Positions 49,201 to 63,650 of a DNA stretch of 64,000 nucleotides are shown one piece after another. Numbering within the stretch: the stretch's first letter is position 1; each line of letters opens with the position of its first letter. Source of the DNA: Symsagittifera roscoffensis (Eukaryota; Xenacoelomorpha; Acoela; Convolutidae); the NCBI RefSeq assembly GCF_963678635.1, contig NC_087062.1, positions 93,721,845-93,785,844 of the forward strand, written 5' to 3'. A program made the position numbers and the translations under genes. The notes beneath the pieces are model-generated. The model searched no databases. It was given only the letters and a program-made list of their open reading frames with translations, and was not told the origin of the DNA.

Positions 49201-51550
49201 CACTGACAATCATTCTATGTGGCAAATAAACATCAGGTGAATCAGTATAGCCACTGACAATCATTCTATGTGGCAAATAAACATCAGGTGAATCGATATA
49301 GCCATTGAAAATCATTCTATGTGGCAAATAAACATCAGGTGAATCGATATAGCCATTGAAAATCATTCTATGTGGCAAATAAACATCAGGTGAATCGATA
49401 TAGCCATTGAAAATCATTCTATGTGGCAAATAAACATCAGGTGAATCAGTATAGCCACTGACAATCATTCTATGTGGCAAATAAACATCAGGTGAATCGA
49501 TATAGCCATTGAAAATTATTCTATGTGGCAAATAAACATCAGGTGAATCGATATAGCCATTGAAAATCATTCTATGTGGCAAATAAACATCAGGCGAATC
49601 GATATAGCCATTGAAAATTATTCTATGTGGCAAATAAACATCAGGTGAATCGATATAGCCATTGAAAATCATTCTATGTGGCAAATAAACATCAGGTGAA
49701 TCGATATAGCCATGGAAAATCATTCTATGTGGCAAATAAACATCAGGTGAATCGATATAGCCACTGAAAATCATTCTATGTGGCAAATAAACATCAGGTG
49801 AATCGATATAGCCACTGACAATCATTCTATGTGGCAAATAAACATCAGGTGAATCGATATAGCCACTGAAAATCATTCTATGTGGCAAATAAACATCAGG
49901 TGAATCGATATAGCCATTGAAAATCTTTCTATGTGGCAAATAAACATCAATGGAATCGATATAGCCACTGAAAATCATTCTATGTGGCAAAAAATTATCA
50001 GGTGAATCGATATAGCCACTGACAACAATTCTATGTGGCAAATAAACATCAGGTGAATCAGTATAGCCACTGACAATCATTCTATGTGGCAAATAAACAT
50101 CAGGTGAATCGATATAGCCATTGAAAACCATTCTATGTGGCCAATAAACATCAGGTGAATCGATATAGCCATTGAAAATCATTCTATGTGGCAAATAAAC
50201 ATCAGGTGAATCGATATAGCCATTGAAAATCATTCTATGTGGCAAATAAACATCAGGCGAATCGATATAGCCACTGACAATCATTCTATGTGGCAAATAA
50301 ACATCAGGTGAATCAGTATAGCCACTGACAATCATTCTATGTGGCAAATAAACATCAGGTGAATCGATATAGCCATTGAAAATTATTCTATGTGGCAAAT
50401 AAACATCAGGTGAATCGATATAGCCACTGAAAATCATTCTATGTGGCAAATAAACATCAGGTGAATCGATATAGCCACTGACAATCATTCTATGTGGCAA
50501 ATAAACATCAGGTGAATCGATATAGCCATTGAACATCATTCTATGTGACAAATAAACATCAGGTGAATCGATATAGCCATTGAAAATCATTCTATGTGGC
50601 AAATAAACATCAGGTGAATCGATATAGCCACTGACAATCATTATATGTGGCAAATAAACATCAGGTGAATCAGTATAGCCACCGACAATCATTCTATTGG
50701 GCAAATAAACATCAGGTGAATCGATATAGCCACTGAAAATCATTCTATGTGGCAAAAAAACATCAGGTGAATCGATATAGCCACTGACAATCATTCTATG
50801 TGGCAAATAAACATCAGGTGAATCAGTATAGCCACTGACAATCATTCTATGTGGCAAATAAACATCAGGTGAATCGATATAGCCATTGAAAATCATTCTA
50901 TGTGGCAAATAAACATCAGGTGAATCGATATAGCCATTGAAAATCATTCTATTTGGCAAATAAACATCAGGTGAATCGATATAGCCATTGAAAATCATTC
51001 TATGTGGCAAATAAACATCAGGTGAATCAGTATAGCCACTGACAATCATTCTATGTGGCAAATAAACATCAGGTGAATCGATTTAGCCATTGAAAATCAT
51101 TCTATGTGGCAAATAAACATCAGGTGAATCGATATAGCCATTGAAAATCATTCTATGTGGCAAATAAACATCAGGTGAATCGATATAGCCATTGAAAATC
51201 ATTCTATGTGGCAAATAAACATCAGGTGAATCGATATAGCCATTGAAAATTATTCTATGTGGCAAATAAACATCAGGTGAATCGATATAGCCATTAAAAT
51301 CATTCTATGTGGCAAATAAACATCAGGTGAATCGATATAGCCACTGAAAATCATTCTATGTGGCAAATAAACATCAGGAGAATCGATATAGCCACTGACA
51401 AATAAACATCAGGTGAATCGATATAGCCACTGACAATCATTCTATGTGGCAAATAAACATCAGGTGAATCGATATAGCCACTGAAAATCATTCTATTTGG
51501 CAAATAAACATCAGGTGAATCGATATAGCCACTGACAATCATTCTATGTG

Positions 51551-53790
51551 GCAAACAAATAAACATCCGGTGAATCAGTATAGCCACTGACAATCATTCT
51601 ATGTGGCAAATAAACATCAGGTGAATCGATATAGCTATTGAAAATCATTCTATGTGGCAAATAAACATCTGGTGAATCGATATAGCCATTGAAAATCATT
51701 CTATGTGGCAAATAAACATCAGTTGAATCGATATAGCCATTGAAAATCATTCTATGTGGCAAATAAACATCAGGTGAATCGATATAGCCACTGACAATCA
51801 TTCTATGTGGCAAATAAACATCAGGTGAATCAGTATAGCCACTGACAATCATTCTATGTGGCAAATAAACATCAGGTGAATCGATATAGCCATTGAAAAT
51901 CATTCTATGTGGCAAATAAACATCAGGTGAATCGATATAGCCACTGACAATCATTCTATGTGGCAAATAAACATCAGGTGAATCAGTATAGCCACTGACA
52001 ATCATTCTATGTGGCAAATAAACATCAGGTGAATCGATATAGCCATTGAAAATCATTCTATGTGGCAAATAAACATCAGGTGAATCGATATAGCCACTGA
52101 AAATCATTCTATGTGGCAAATAAACATCAGGTGAATCGATATAGCCATTGAAAATCATTCTATGTGGCAAATAAACATCAGGTGAATCGATATAGCCACT
52201 GAAAATCATTCTATGTGGCAAATAAACATCAGGCGAATCGATATAGCCACTGACAATCATTCTATGCGGCAAATAAACATCAGGTGAATCAGTATAGCCA
52301 CTGACAATCATTCTATGTGGCAAATAAACATCAGGTGAATCGATATAGCCACTGAAAATCATTCTATGTGGCAAATAAACATCAGGTGAATCGATATAGC
52401 CACTGACAATCATTCTATGTGGCAAATAAACATCAGGTGAATCGATATAGCCATTAAAAATCATTCTATGTGGCAAATAAACATCAGGTGAATCGATATA
52501 GCCACTGACAATCATTCTATGTGGCAAATAAACATCAGGTGAATCGATATAGCCACTGAAAATCATTCTATGTGGCAAATAAACATCAGGTGAATCGATA
52601 TAGCCACTGACAATCATTCTATGTGGCAAATAAACATCAGGTGAATCGATATAGCCACTGAAAATCATTCTATGTGGCAAATAAACATCAGGTGAATCGA
52701 TATAGCCACTGATAATCATTCTATGTGGCAAACAAATAAACATCCGGTGAATCAGTATAGCCATTGAAAATCATTCTATGTGGCAAATAAACATCAGGTG
52801 AATCGATATAGCCACTGACAATCATTCTATGTGGCAAATAAACATCAGGTGAATCAGTATAGCCACTGACAATCATTCTATGTGGCAAATAAACATCAGG
52901 TGAATCGATATAGCCATTGAAAATCATTCTATGTGGCAAATAAACATCAGGTGAATCGATATAGCCACTGACAATCATTCTATGTGGCAAATAAACATCA
53001 GGTGAATCAGTATAGCCACTGACAATCATTCTATGTGGCAAATAAACATCAGGTGAATCGATATAGCCATTGAAAATCATTCTATGTGGCAAATAAACAT
53101 CAGGTGAATCGATATAGCCACTGAAAATCATTCTATGTGGCAAATAAACATCAGGTGAATCGATATAGCCATTGAAAATCATTCTATGTGGCAAATAAAC
53201 ATCAGGTGAATCGATATAGCCACTGAAAATCATTCTATGTGGCAAATAAACATCAGGCGAATCGATATAGCCACTGACAATCATTCTATGCGGCAAATAA
53301 ACATCAGGTGAATCAGTATAGCCACTGACAATCATTCTATGTGGCAAATAAACATCAGGTGAATCGATATAGCCACTGAAAATCATTCTATGTGGCAAAT
53401 AAACATCAGGTGAATCGATATAGCCACTGACAATCATTCTATGTGGCAAATAAACATCAGGTGAATCGATATAGCCATTAAAAATCATTCTATGTGGCAA
53501 ATAAACATCAGGTGAATCGATATAGCCACTGACAATCATTCTATGTGGCAAATAAACATCAGGTGAATCGATATAGCCACTGAAAATCATTCTATGTGGC
53601 AAATAAACATCAGGTGAATCGATATAGCCACTGACAATCATTCTATGTGGCAAATAAACATCAGGTGAATCGATATAGCCACTGAAAATCATTCTATGTG
53701 GCAAATAAACATCAGGTGAATCGATATAGCCACTGATAATCATTCTATGTGGCAAACAAATAAACATCCGGTGAATCAGTATAGCCATTG
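51551..53790. repeat. 1,024-bp duplication marked by 4-bp insertion
   Basis: GGCAAACAAATAAACATCCG, a monomer with four extra bases, lies at 51550, 52727 and 53751. The spacings are 1,177 bp (23 monomers + 4) and 1,024 bp (20 monomers + 4). The blocks between the second and third markers and before the second are nearly identical monomer by monomer, indicating a recent tandem duplication. Confidence 0.85.
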
Positions 53791-53820
53791 AAAATCATTC
53801 TATGTGGCAAATAAACATCA

Positions 53821-55830
53821 GGCGAGTCAGTATAGCCACTGACAATCATTCTATGTGGCAAATAAACATCAGGTGAATCGATATAGCCACTGAAAATTAT
53901 TCTATGTGGCAAATAAACATCAGGTGAATCGATATAGCCATTGAAAATCATTCTATGTGGCAAATAAACATCAGGTGAATCGATATAGCCACTGAAAATT
54001 ATTCTATGTGGCAAATAAACATCAGGTGAATCGATATAGCCATTGAAAATCATTCTATGTGGCAAATAAACATCAGGTGAATCGATATAGCCATTGAAAA
54101 TCATTCTATGTGGCAAATAAACATCAGGTGAATCGATATAGCCATTGAAAATCATTCTATGTGGCAAATAAACATCAGGTGAATCGATATAGCCATTGAA
54201 AATCATTCTATGTGGCAAATAAACATCAGGTGAATCGATATAGCCACTGAAAATCATTCTATGTGGCAAATAAACATCAGGTGAATCGATATAGCCATTG
54301 AAAATCATTCTATGTGGCAAATAAACATCAGGTGAATCGATATAGCCACTGAAAATCATTCTATGTGGCAAATAAACATCAGGTGAATCGATATAGCCAC
54401 TGACAATCATTCTATGTGGCAAATAAACATCAGGTGAATCAGTATAGCCACTGACAATCATTCTATGTGGCAAATAAACATCAGGTGAATCGATATAGCC
54501 ATTGAAAATCATTCTATGTGGCAAATAAACATCAGGTGAATCGATATAGCCACTGACAATCATTCTATGTGGCAAATAAACATCAGGTGAATCGATATAG
54601 CCATTGAAAATCATTCTATGTGGCAAATAAACATCAGGTGAATCGATATAGCCACTGACAATCATTCTATGTGGCAAATAAACATCAGGCGAGTCAGTAT
54701 AGCCACTGACAATCATTCTATGTGGCAAATAAACATCAGGTGAATCGATATAGCCACTGAAAATTATTCTATGTGGCAAATAAACATCAGGTGAATCGAT
54801 ATAGCCATTGAAAATCATTCTATGTGGCAAATAAACATCAGGTGAATCGATATAGCCACTGAAAATTATTCTATGTGGCAAATAAACATCAGGTGACTCG
54901 ATATAGCCACTGACAATCATTCTATGTGGCAAATAAACATCAGGTGAATCAGTATAGCCACTGACAATCATTCTATGTGGCAAATAAACATCAGGTGAAT
55001 CGATATAGCCACTGAAAATCATTCTATGTGGCAAATAAACATCAGGTGAATCGATATAGCCACTGACAATCATTCTATGTGGCAAATAAACAGCAGGTGA
55101 ATCGATATAGCCATTGAAAATCATTCTATGTGGCAAATAAACATCAGGTGAATCGATATAGCCACTGACAATCATTCTATGTGGCAAATAAACATCAGGC
55201 GAGTCAGTATAGCCACTGACAATCATTCTATGTGGCAAATAAACATCAGGTGAATCGATATAGCCATTGAAAATCATTCTATGTGGCAAATAAACATCAG
55301 GTGAATCGATATAGCCACTGACAATCATTCTATGTGGCAAATAAACATCAGGCGAGTCAGTATAGCCACTGACAATCATTCTATGTGGCAAATAAACATC
55401 AGGTGAATCGATATAGCCACTGAAAATTATTCTATGTGGCAAATAAACATCAGGTGAATCGATATAGCCATTGAAAATCATTCTATGTGGCAAATAAACA
55501 TCAGGTGAATCGATATAGCCACTGAAAATTATTCTATGTGGCAAATAAACATCAGGTGACTCGATATAGCCACTGACAATCATTCTATGTGGCAAATAAA
55601 CATCAGGTGAATCAGTATAGCCATTGACAATCATTCTATGTGGCAAATAAACATCAGGTGAATCGATATAGCCACTGAAAATCATTCTATGTGGCAAATA
55701 AACATCAGGTGAATCGATATAGCCATTGAAAATCATTCTATGTGGCAAATAAACATCAGGTGAATCGATATAGCCACTGACAATCATTCTATGTGGCAAA
55801 TAAACATCAGGCGAGTCAGTATAGCCACTG
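53821..55830. repeat. Satellite segment with short nested duplications
   Basis: The rare monomer start GGCGAGTCAGTATAG lies at 53821, 54688, 55198, 55351 and 55810. All spacings are whole monomers: 17, 10, 3 and 9. A second marker, GGTGACTCG, lies at about 54892 and 55555, 13 monomers apart, which fits the 10 + 3 spacing. Confidence 0.8.
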
Positions 55831-56899
55831 ACAATCATTCTATGTGGCAAATAAACATCAGGTGAATCGATATAGCCACTGAAAATTATTCTATGTGGCA
55901 AATAAACATCAGGTGAATCGATATAGCCATTGAAAATCATTCTATGTGGCAAATAAACATCAGGTGAATCGATATAGCCACTGAAAATTATTCTATGTGG
56001 CAAATAAACATCAGGTGAATCGATATAGCCATTGAAAATCATTCTATGTGTCAAATAAACATCAGGTGAATCGATATAGCCATTGAAAATCATTCTATGT
56101 GGCAAATAAACATCATGTGAATCGATATAGCCACTGACAATCATTCTATGTGGCAAATAAACATCAGGTGAATCAGTATAGCCACTGACAATCAATCTAT
56201 GTGGCAAATAAACATCAGGTGAATCGATATAGCCACTGAAAATCATTCTATGTGGCAAATAAACATCAGGTGAATCGATATAGCTATTGAAAATCATTCT
56301 ATGTGGCAAATAAACATCAGGTGAATCAGTATAGCCATTGAAAATCATTCTATGTGGCAAATAAACATCAGGTGAATCGATATAGCCATTGAAAATCATT
56401 CTATGTGGCAAATAAACATCAGGTGAATCGATATAGCCATTGAAAATCATTCTATGTGGCAAATAAACATCAGGTGAATCGATATAGCCATTGAAAGTCA
56501 TTCAATGTGGCAAATAAACATCAGGTGAATCAGTATAGCCACTGACAATCATTCTATGTGGCAAATAAACATCAGGTGAATCGATATAGCCATTGAAAAT
56601 TATTCTATGTGGCAAATAAACATCAGGTAAATCGATATAGCCACTGAAAATTATTCTATGTGGCAAATAAACATCAGGTGAATCAGTATAGCCACTGACA
56701 ATCATTCTATGTGGCAAATAAACATCAGGTGAATCGATATAGCTATTGAAAATCATTCTATGTGGCAAATAAACATCAGGTGAATCGATATAGCCATTGA
56801 AAATCATTCTATGTGGCAAATAAACATCAGGTGAATCGATATAGCCATTGAAAATCCTTCTATGTGGCAAATAAACATCAGGTGAATCAGTATAGCCAC

Positions 56900-59800
56900 T
56901 GACAATCATTCTATGTGGCAAATAAACATCAGGTGAATCGATATAGCCATTGAAAATCATTCTATGTGGCAAATAAACATCAGGTGAATCGATATAGCCA
57001 TTGAAAATCATTCTATGTGGCAAATAAACATCAGGTGAATCGATATAGCCATTAAAAATCATTCTATGTGGCAAATAAACATCAGGTGAATCGATATAGC
57101 CACTGACAATCATTCCATGTGGCAAATAAACATCAGGTGAATCAGTATAGCCACTGACAATCATTCTATGTGTTAAATAAACATCAGGTGAATCGATATA
57201 GCCACTGAAAATCATTCTATGTGGCAAATAAACATCAGGTGAATCAGTATAGCCACTGACAATCATTTTATGTGGCAAATAAACATCAGGTGAATCGATA
57301 TAGCCATTGAAAATCATTCTATGTGGCAAATAAACATCAGGTGAATCGATATAGCCACTGAAAATCATTCTATGTGGCAAATAAACATCAGGTGAATCGA
57401 TATAGCCATTGAAAATCATTCTATGTGGCAAATAAACATCAGGTGAATCGATATAGCTACTGAAAATCATTCTATGTGGCAAATAAACATCAGGTGAATC
57501 GATATAGCCATTGAAAATCATTCTATGTGGTAAATAAACATCAGGTGAATCGATATAGCCATTGAAAATCATTCTATGTGGCAAATAATCATCAGGTGAA
57601 TCGATATAGCCATTGAAAATTATTCTATGTGGCAAATAAACATCAGGTGAATCAGTATAGCCACTGACAATCATTCTATGTGGCAAATAAACATCAGGTG
57701 AATCGATATAGCCATTGAAAATCATTCTATGTGGCAAATAAACATCAGGTGAATCAGTATAGCCACTGACAATCATTCTATGTGGCAAATAAACATCAGA
57801 TGAATCGATATAGCTATTGAAAATCATTCTATGTGGCAAATAAACATCAGGTGAATCGATATAGCCACTGAAAATCATTCTATGTGGCAAATAAACATCA
57901 GGTGAATCGATATAGCCATTGAAAATCATTCTATGTGGCAAATAAACATCAGGTGAATCGATATAGCCATTGAAAATCATTCTATGTGGCAAATAAACAT
58001 CAGGTGAATCGATATAGCCACTGAAAATCATTCTATGTGGCAAATAAACATCAGGTGAATCGATATAGCCACTGAAAATCATTCTATGTGGCAAATAAAC
58101 ATCAGGTGAATCGATATAGTCACTGACAATCATTCTATGTGGCAAATAAACATCAGGTGAATCAGTATAGCCACTGACAATCATTCTATGTGGCAAATAA
58201 ACATCAGGTGAATCGATATAGCCATTGAAAATCATTCTATGTGGCAAATAAACATCAGGTGAATCGATATAGCCACTGAAAATCATTCTATGTGGCAAAT
58301 AAACATCAGGTGAATCGATATAGCCATTGAAAATCTTTCTATGTGGCAAATAAACATCAATGGAATCGATATAGCCACTGAAAATTATTCTATGTGGCAA
58401 ATAAACATCAGGTGAATCGATATAGCCACAGACAATCATTCTATGTGGCAAATAAACATCAGGTGAATCAGTATAGCCACTGACAATCATTCTATGTGGC
58501 AAATAAACATCAGGTGAATCGATATAGCCATTGAAAATCATTCTATGTGGCCAATAAACATCAGGTGAATCGATATAGCCATTGAAAATCATTCTCTGTG
58601 GCAAATAAACATCAGGTGAATCGATATAGCCATTGAAAATCATTCTATGTGGCAAATAAACATCAAGTGAATCGATATAGCCACTGACAATCATTCTATG
58701 TGGCAAATAAACATCAGGTGAATCAGTATAGCCACTGACAATCATTCTATGTGGCAAATAAACATCAGGTGAATCGATATAGCCACTGAAAATCATTCTA
58801 TGTGGCAAATAAACATCAGGTGAATCGATATAGCCACTGACAATTATTCTATAGGGCAAATAAACATCAGGTGAATCAGTATAGCCACTGACAATCATTC
58901 TATGTGGCAAATAAACATCAGGTGAATCGATATAGCCATTGAAAATCATTCTATGTGGCAAATAAACATCAGGTGAATCGATATAGTTATTGAAAATCAT
59001 TCTATGTGGCAAATAAACATCAGGTGAATCGATATAGCCATTGAAAATTATTCTATGTGGCAAATAAACATCAGGTGAATCGATATAGCCACTGAAAATC
59101 ATTCTATGTGGCAAATAAACATCAGGTGAATCGATATAGCCACTGAAAATCATTCTATGTGGCAAATAAACATCAGGTGAATCGATATAGCCACTGACAA
59201 TCATTCTATGTGGCAAATAAACATCAGGTGAATCAGTATAGCCACTGACAATCATTCTATGTGGCAAATAAACATCAGGTGAATCGATATAGCCATTGAA
59301 AATCATTCTATGTGGCAAATAAACATCAGGTGAATCGATATAGCCATTGAAAATCATTCTATGTGGCAAATAAACATCAGGTGAATCAGTATAGCCACTG
59401 ACAATCATTCTATGTGGCAAATAAACATCAGGTGAATCGATATAGCCACTGAAAATCATTCTATGTGGCAAATAAACATCAGGTGAATCAGTATAGCCAC
59501 TGACAATCATTCTATGTGGCAAATAAACATCAAGTGAATCGATATAGCCATTGAAAATCATTCTATGTGGCAAATAATCATCAGGTGAATCGATATAGCC
59601 ATTGAAAATCATTCTATGTGGCAAATAAACATCAAGTGAATCAGTATATCCACTGACAATCATTCTATGTGGCAAATAAACATCAGGTGAATCGATATAG
59701 CCACTGAAAATCATTCTATGTGGCAAATAAACATCAGGTGAATCGATATAGCCACTGAAAATCATTCTATGTGGCAAATAAACATCAGGTGAATCGATAT

Positions 59801-62800
59801 AGTCACTGACAATCATTCTATGTGGCAAATAAACATCAGGTGAATCAGTATAGCCACTGACAATCATTCTATGTGGCAAATAAACATCAGGTGAATCGAT
59901 ATAGCCATTGAAAATCATTCTATGTGGCAAATAAACATAAGGTGAATCGATATAGCCATTGAAAATCATTCTATGTGGCAAATAAACATCAGGTGAATCG
60001 ATATAGCCACTGAAAATCATTCTATGTGGCAAATAAACATCAGGTGAATCGATATAGCCACTGAAAATCATTCTATGTGGCAAATAAACATCAGGTGAAT
60101 CGATATAGTCACTGACAATCATTCTATGTGGCAAATAAACATCAGGTGAATCAGTATAGCCACTGACAATCATTCTATGTGGCAAATAAACATCAGGTGA
60201 ATCGATATAGCCATTGAAAATCATTCTATGTGGCAAATAAACATCAGGTGAATCGATATAGCCACTGAAAATCATTCTATGTGGCAAATAAACATCAGGT
60301 GAATCGATATAGCCATTGAAAATCTTTCTATGTGGCAAATAAACATCAATGGAATCGATATAGCCACTGAAAATCATTCTATGTGGCAAATAAACATCAG
60401 GTGAATCGATATAGCCACAGACAATCATTCTATGTGGCAAATAAACATCAGGTGAATCAGTATAGCCACTGACAATCATTCTATGTGGCAAATAAACATC
60501 AGGTGAATCGATATAGCCATTGAAAATCATTCTATGTGGCCAATAAACATCAGGTGAATCGATATAGCCATTGAAAATCATTCTCTGTGGCAAATAAACA
60601 TCAGGTGAATCGATATAGCCATTGAAAATCATTCTATGTGGCAAATAAACATCAAGTGAATCGATATAGCCACTGACAATCATTCTATGTGGCAAATAAA
60701 CATCAGGTGAATCAGTATAGCCACTGACAATCATTCTATGTGGCAAATAAACATCAGGTGAATCGATATAGCCACTGAAAATCATTCTATGTGGCAAATA
60801 AACATCAGGTGAATCGATATAGCCACTGACAATTATTCTATAGGGCAAATAAACATCAGGTGAATCAGTATAGCCACTGACAATCATTCTATGTGGCAAA
60901 TAAACATCAGGTGAATCGATATAGCCATTGAAAATCATTCTATGTGGCAAATAAACATCAGGTGAATCGATATAGTTATTGAAAATCATTCTATGTGGCA
61001 AATAAACATCAGGTGAATCGATATAGCCATTGAAAATTATTCTATGTGGCAAATAAACATCAGGTGAATCGATATAGCCACTGAAAATCATTCTATGTGG
61101 CAAATAAACATCAGGTGAATCGATATAGCCACTGAAAATCATTCTATGTGGCAAATAAACATCAGGTGAATCGATATAGCCACTGACAATCATTCTATGT
61201 GGCAAATAAACATCAGGTGAATCAGTATAGCCACTGACAATCATTCTATGTGGCAAATAAACATCAGGTGAATCGATATAGCCATTGAAAATCATTCTAT
61301 GTGGCAAATAAACATAAGGTGAATCGATATAGCCATTGAAAATCATTCTATGTGGCAAATAAACATCAGGTGAATCGATATAGCCACTGAAAATCATTCT
61401 ATGTGGCAAATAAACATCAGGTGAATCGATATAGCCACTGAAAATCATTCTATGTGGCAAATAAACATCAGGTGAATCGATATAGTCACTGACAATCATT
61501 CTATGTGGCAAATAAACATCAGGTGAATCAGTATAGCCACTGACAATCATTCTATGTGGCAAATAAACATCAGGTGAATCGATATAGCCATTGAAAATCA
61601 TTCTATGTGGCAAATAAACATCAGGTGAATCGATATAGCCACTGAAAATCATTCTATGTGGCAAATAAACATCAGGTGAATCGATATAGCCATTGAAAAT
61701 CTTTCTATGTGGCAAATAAACATCAATGGAATCGATATAGCCACTGAAAATCATTCTATGTGGCAAATAAACATCAGGTGAATCGATATAGCCACAGACA
61801 ATCATTCTATGTGGCAAATAAACATCAGGTGAATCAGTATAGCCACTGACAATCATTCTATGTGGCAAATAAACATCAGGTGAATCGATATAGCCATTGA
61901 AAATCATTCTATGTGGCCAATAAACATCAGGTGAATCGATATAGCCATTGAAAATCATTCTCTGTGGCAAATAAACATCAGGTGAATCGATATAGCCATT
62001 GAAAATCATTCTATGTGGCAAATAAACATCAAGTGAATCGATATAGCCACTGACAATCATTCTATGTGGCAAATAAACATCAGGTGAATCAGTATAGCCA
62101 CTGACAATCATTCTATGTGGCAAATAAACATCAGGTGAATCGATATAGCCACTGAAAATCATTCTATGTGGCAAATAAACATCAGGTGAATCGATATAGC
62201 CACTGACAATTATTCTATAGGGCAAATAAACATCAGGTGAATCAGTATAGCCACTGACAATCATTCTATGTGGCAAATAAACATCAGGTGAATCGATATA
62301 GCCATTGAAAATCATTCTATGTGGCAAATAAACATCAGGTGAATCGATATAGTTATTGAAAATCATTCTATGTGGCAAATAAACATCAGGTGAATCGATA
62401 TAGCCATTGAAAATTATTCTATGTGGCAAATAAACATCAGGTGAATCGATATAGCCACTGAAAATCATTCTATGTGGCAAATAAACATCAGGTGAATCGA
62501 TATAGCCACTGAAAATCATTCTATGTGGCAAATAAACATCAGGTGAATCGATATAGCCACTGACAATCATTCTATGTGGCAAATAAACATCAGGTGAATC
62601 AGTATAGCCACTGACAATCATTCTATGTGGCAAATAAACATCAGGTGAATCGATATAGCCATTGAAAATCATTCTATGTGGCAAATAAACATCAGGTGAA
62701 TCGATATAGCCATTGAAAATCATTCTATGTGGCAAATAAACATCAGGTGAATCAGTATAGCCACTGACAATCATTCTATGTGGCAAATAAACATCAGGTG

Positions 62801-63600
62801 AACCGATATAGCCACTGAAAATCATTCTATGTGGCAAATAAACATCAGGTGAATCAGTATAGCCACTGACAATCATTCTATGTGGCAAATAAACATCAAG
62901 TGAATCGATATAGCCATTGAAAATCATTCTATGTGGCAAATAATCATCAGGTGAATCGATATAGCCATTGAAAATCATTCTATGTGGCAAATAAACATCA
63001 AGTGAATCAGTATATCCACTGACAATCATTCTATGTGGCAAATAAACATCAGGTGAATCGATATAGCCACTGAAAATCATTCTATGTGGCAAATAAACAT
63101 CAGGTGAATCGATATAGCCACTGAAAATCATTCTATGTGGCAAATAAACATCAGGTGAATCAGTATAGCCACTGACAATCATTCTATGTGGCAAATAAAC
63201 ATCAGGTGAATCGATATAGCCATTGAAAATCATTCTATGTGGCAAATAAACATCAGGTGAATCGATATAGCCACTGAAAATCATTCTATGTGGCAAATAA
63301 ACATCAGGTGAATCGATATAGCCATTGAAAATCTTTCTATGTGGCAAATAATTATCAATGGAATCGATATAGCCACTGAAAATCATTCTATGTGGCAAAT
63401 AAACATCAGGTGAATCGATATAGCCACAGACAATCATTCTATGTGGCAAATAAACATCAGGTGAATCAGTATAGCCACTGACAATCATTCTATGTGGCAA
63501 ATAAACATCAGGTGAATCGATATAGCCACTGAAAATCATTCTATGTGGCAAATAAACATCAGGTGAATCGATATAGCCACTGAAAATCATTCTATGTGGC
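56900..63600. repeat. Three-copy higher-order block, offsets 1,989 and 1,377 bp
   Basis: GGCCAATAAACATC lies at 58550, 60539 and 61916, offsets of 39 and 27 monomers. TTCTCTGTGG follows each one. GTATATCCACTG at about 59643 and 63009 gives 3,366 bp, the sum of the two offsets. The block therefore has one full 66-monomer period, in which a partial copy is nested. Confidence 0.82.
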
Positions 63601-63650
63601 AAATAAACATCTTTCTATGAAATAAACATCAAATAAACATCAGGTGAATC
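63600..63650. repeat. Rearranged satellite monomer
   Basis: AAACATCTTTCTATGAAATA and two short AAATAAACATC repeats replace a normal monomer here. Regular monomers resume at once. This is a deletion/duplication scar within the array and it breaks the minus-strand open frame. Confidence 0.8.
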
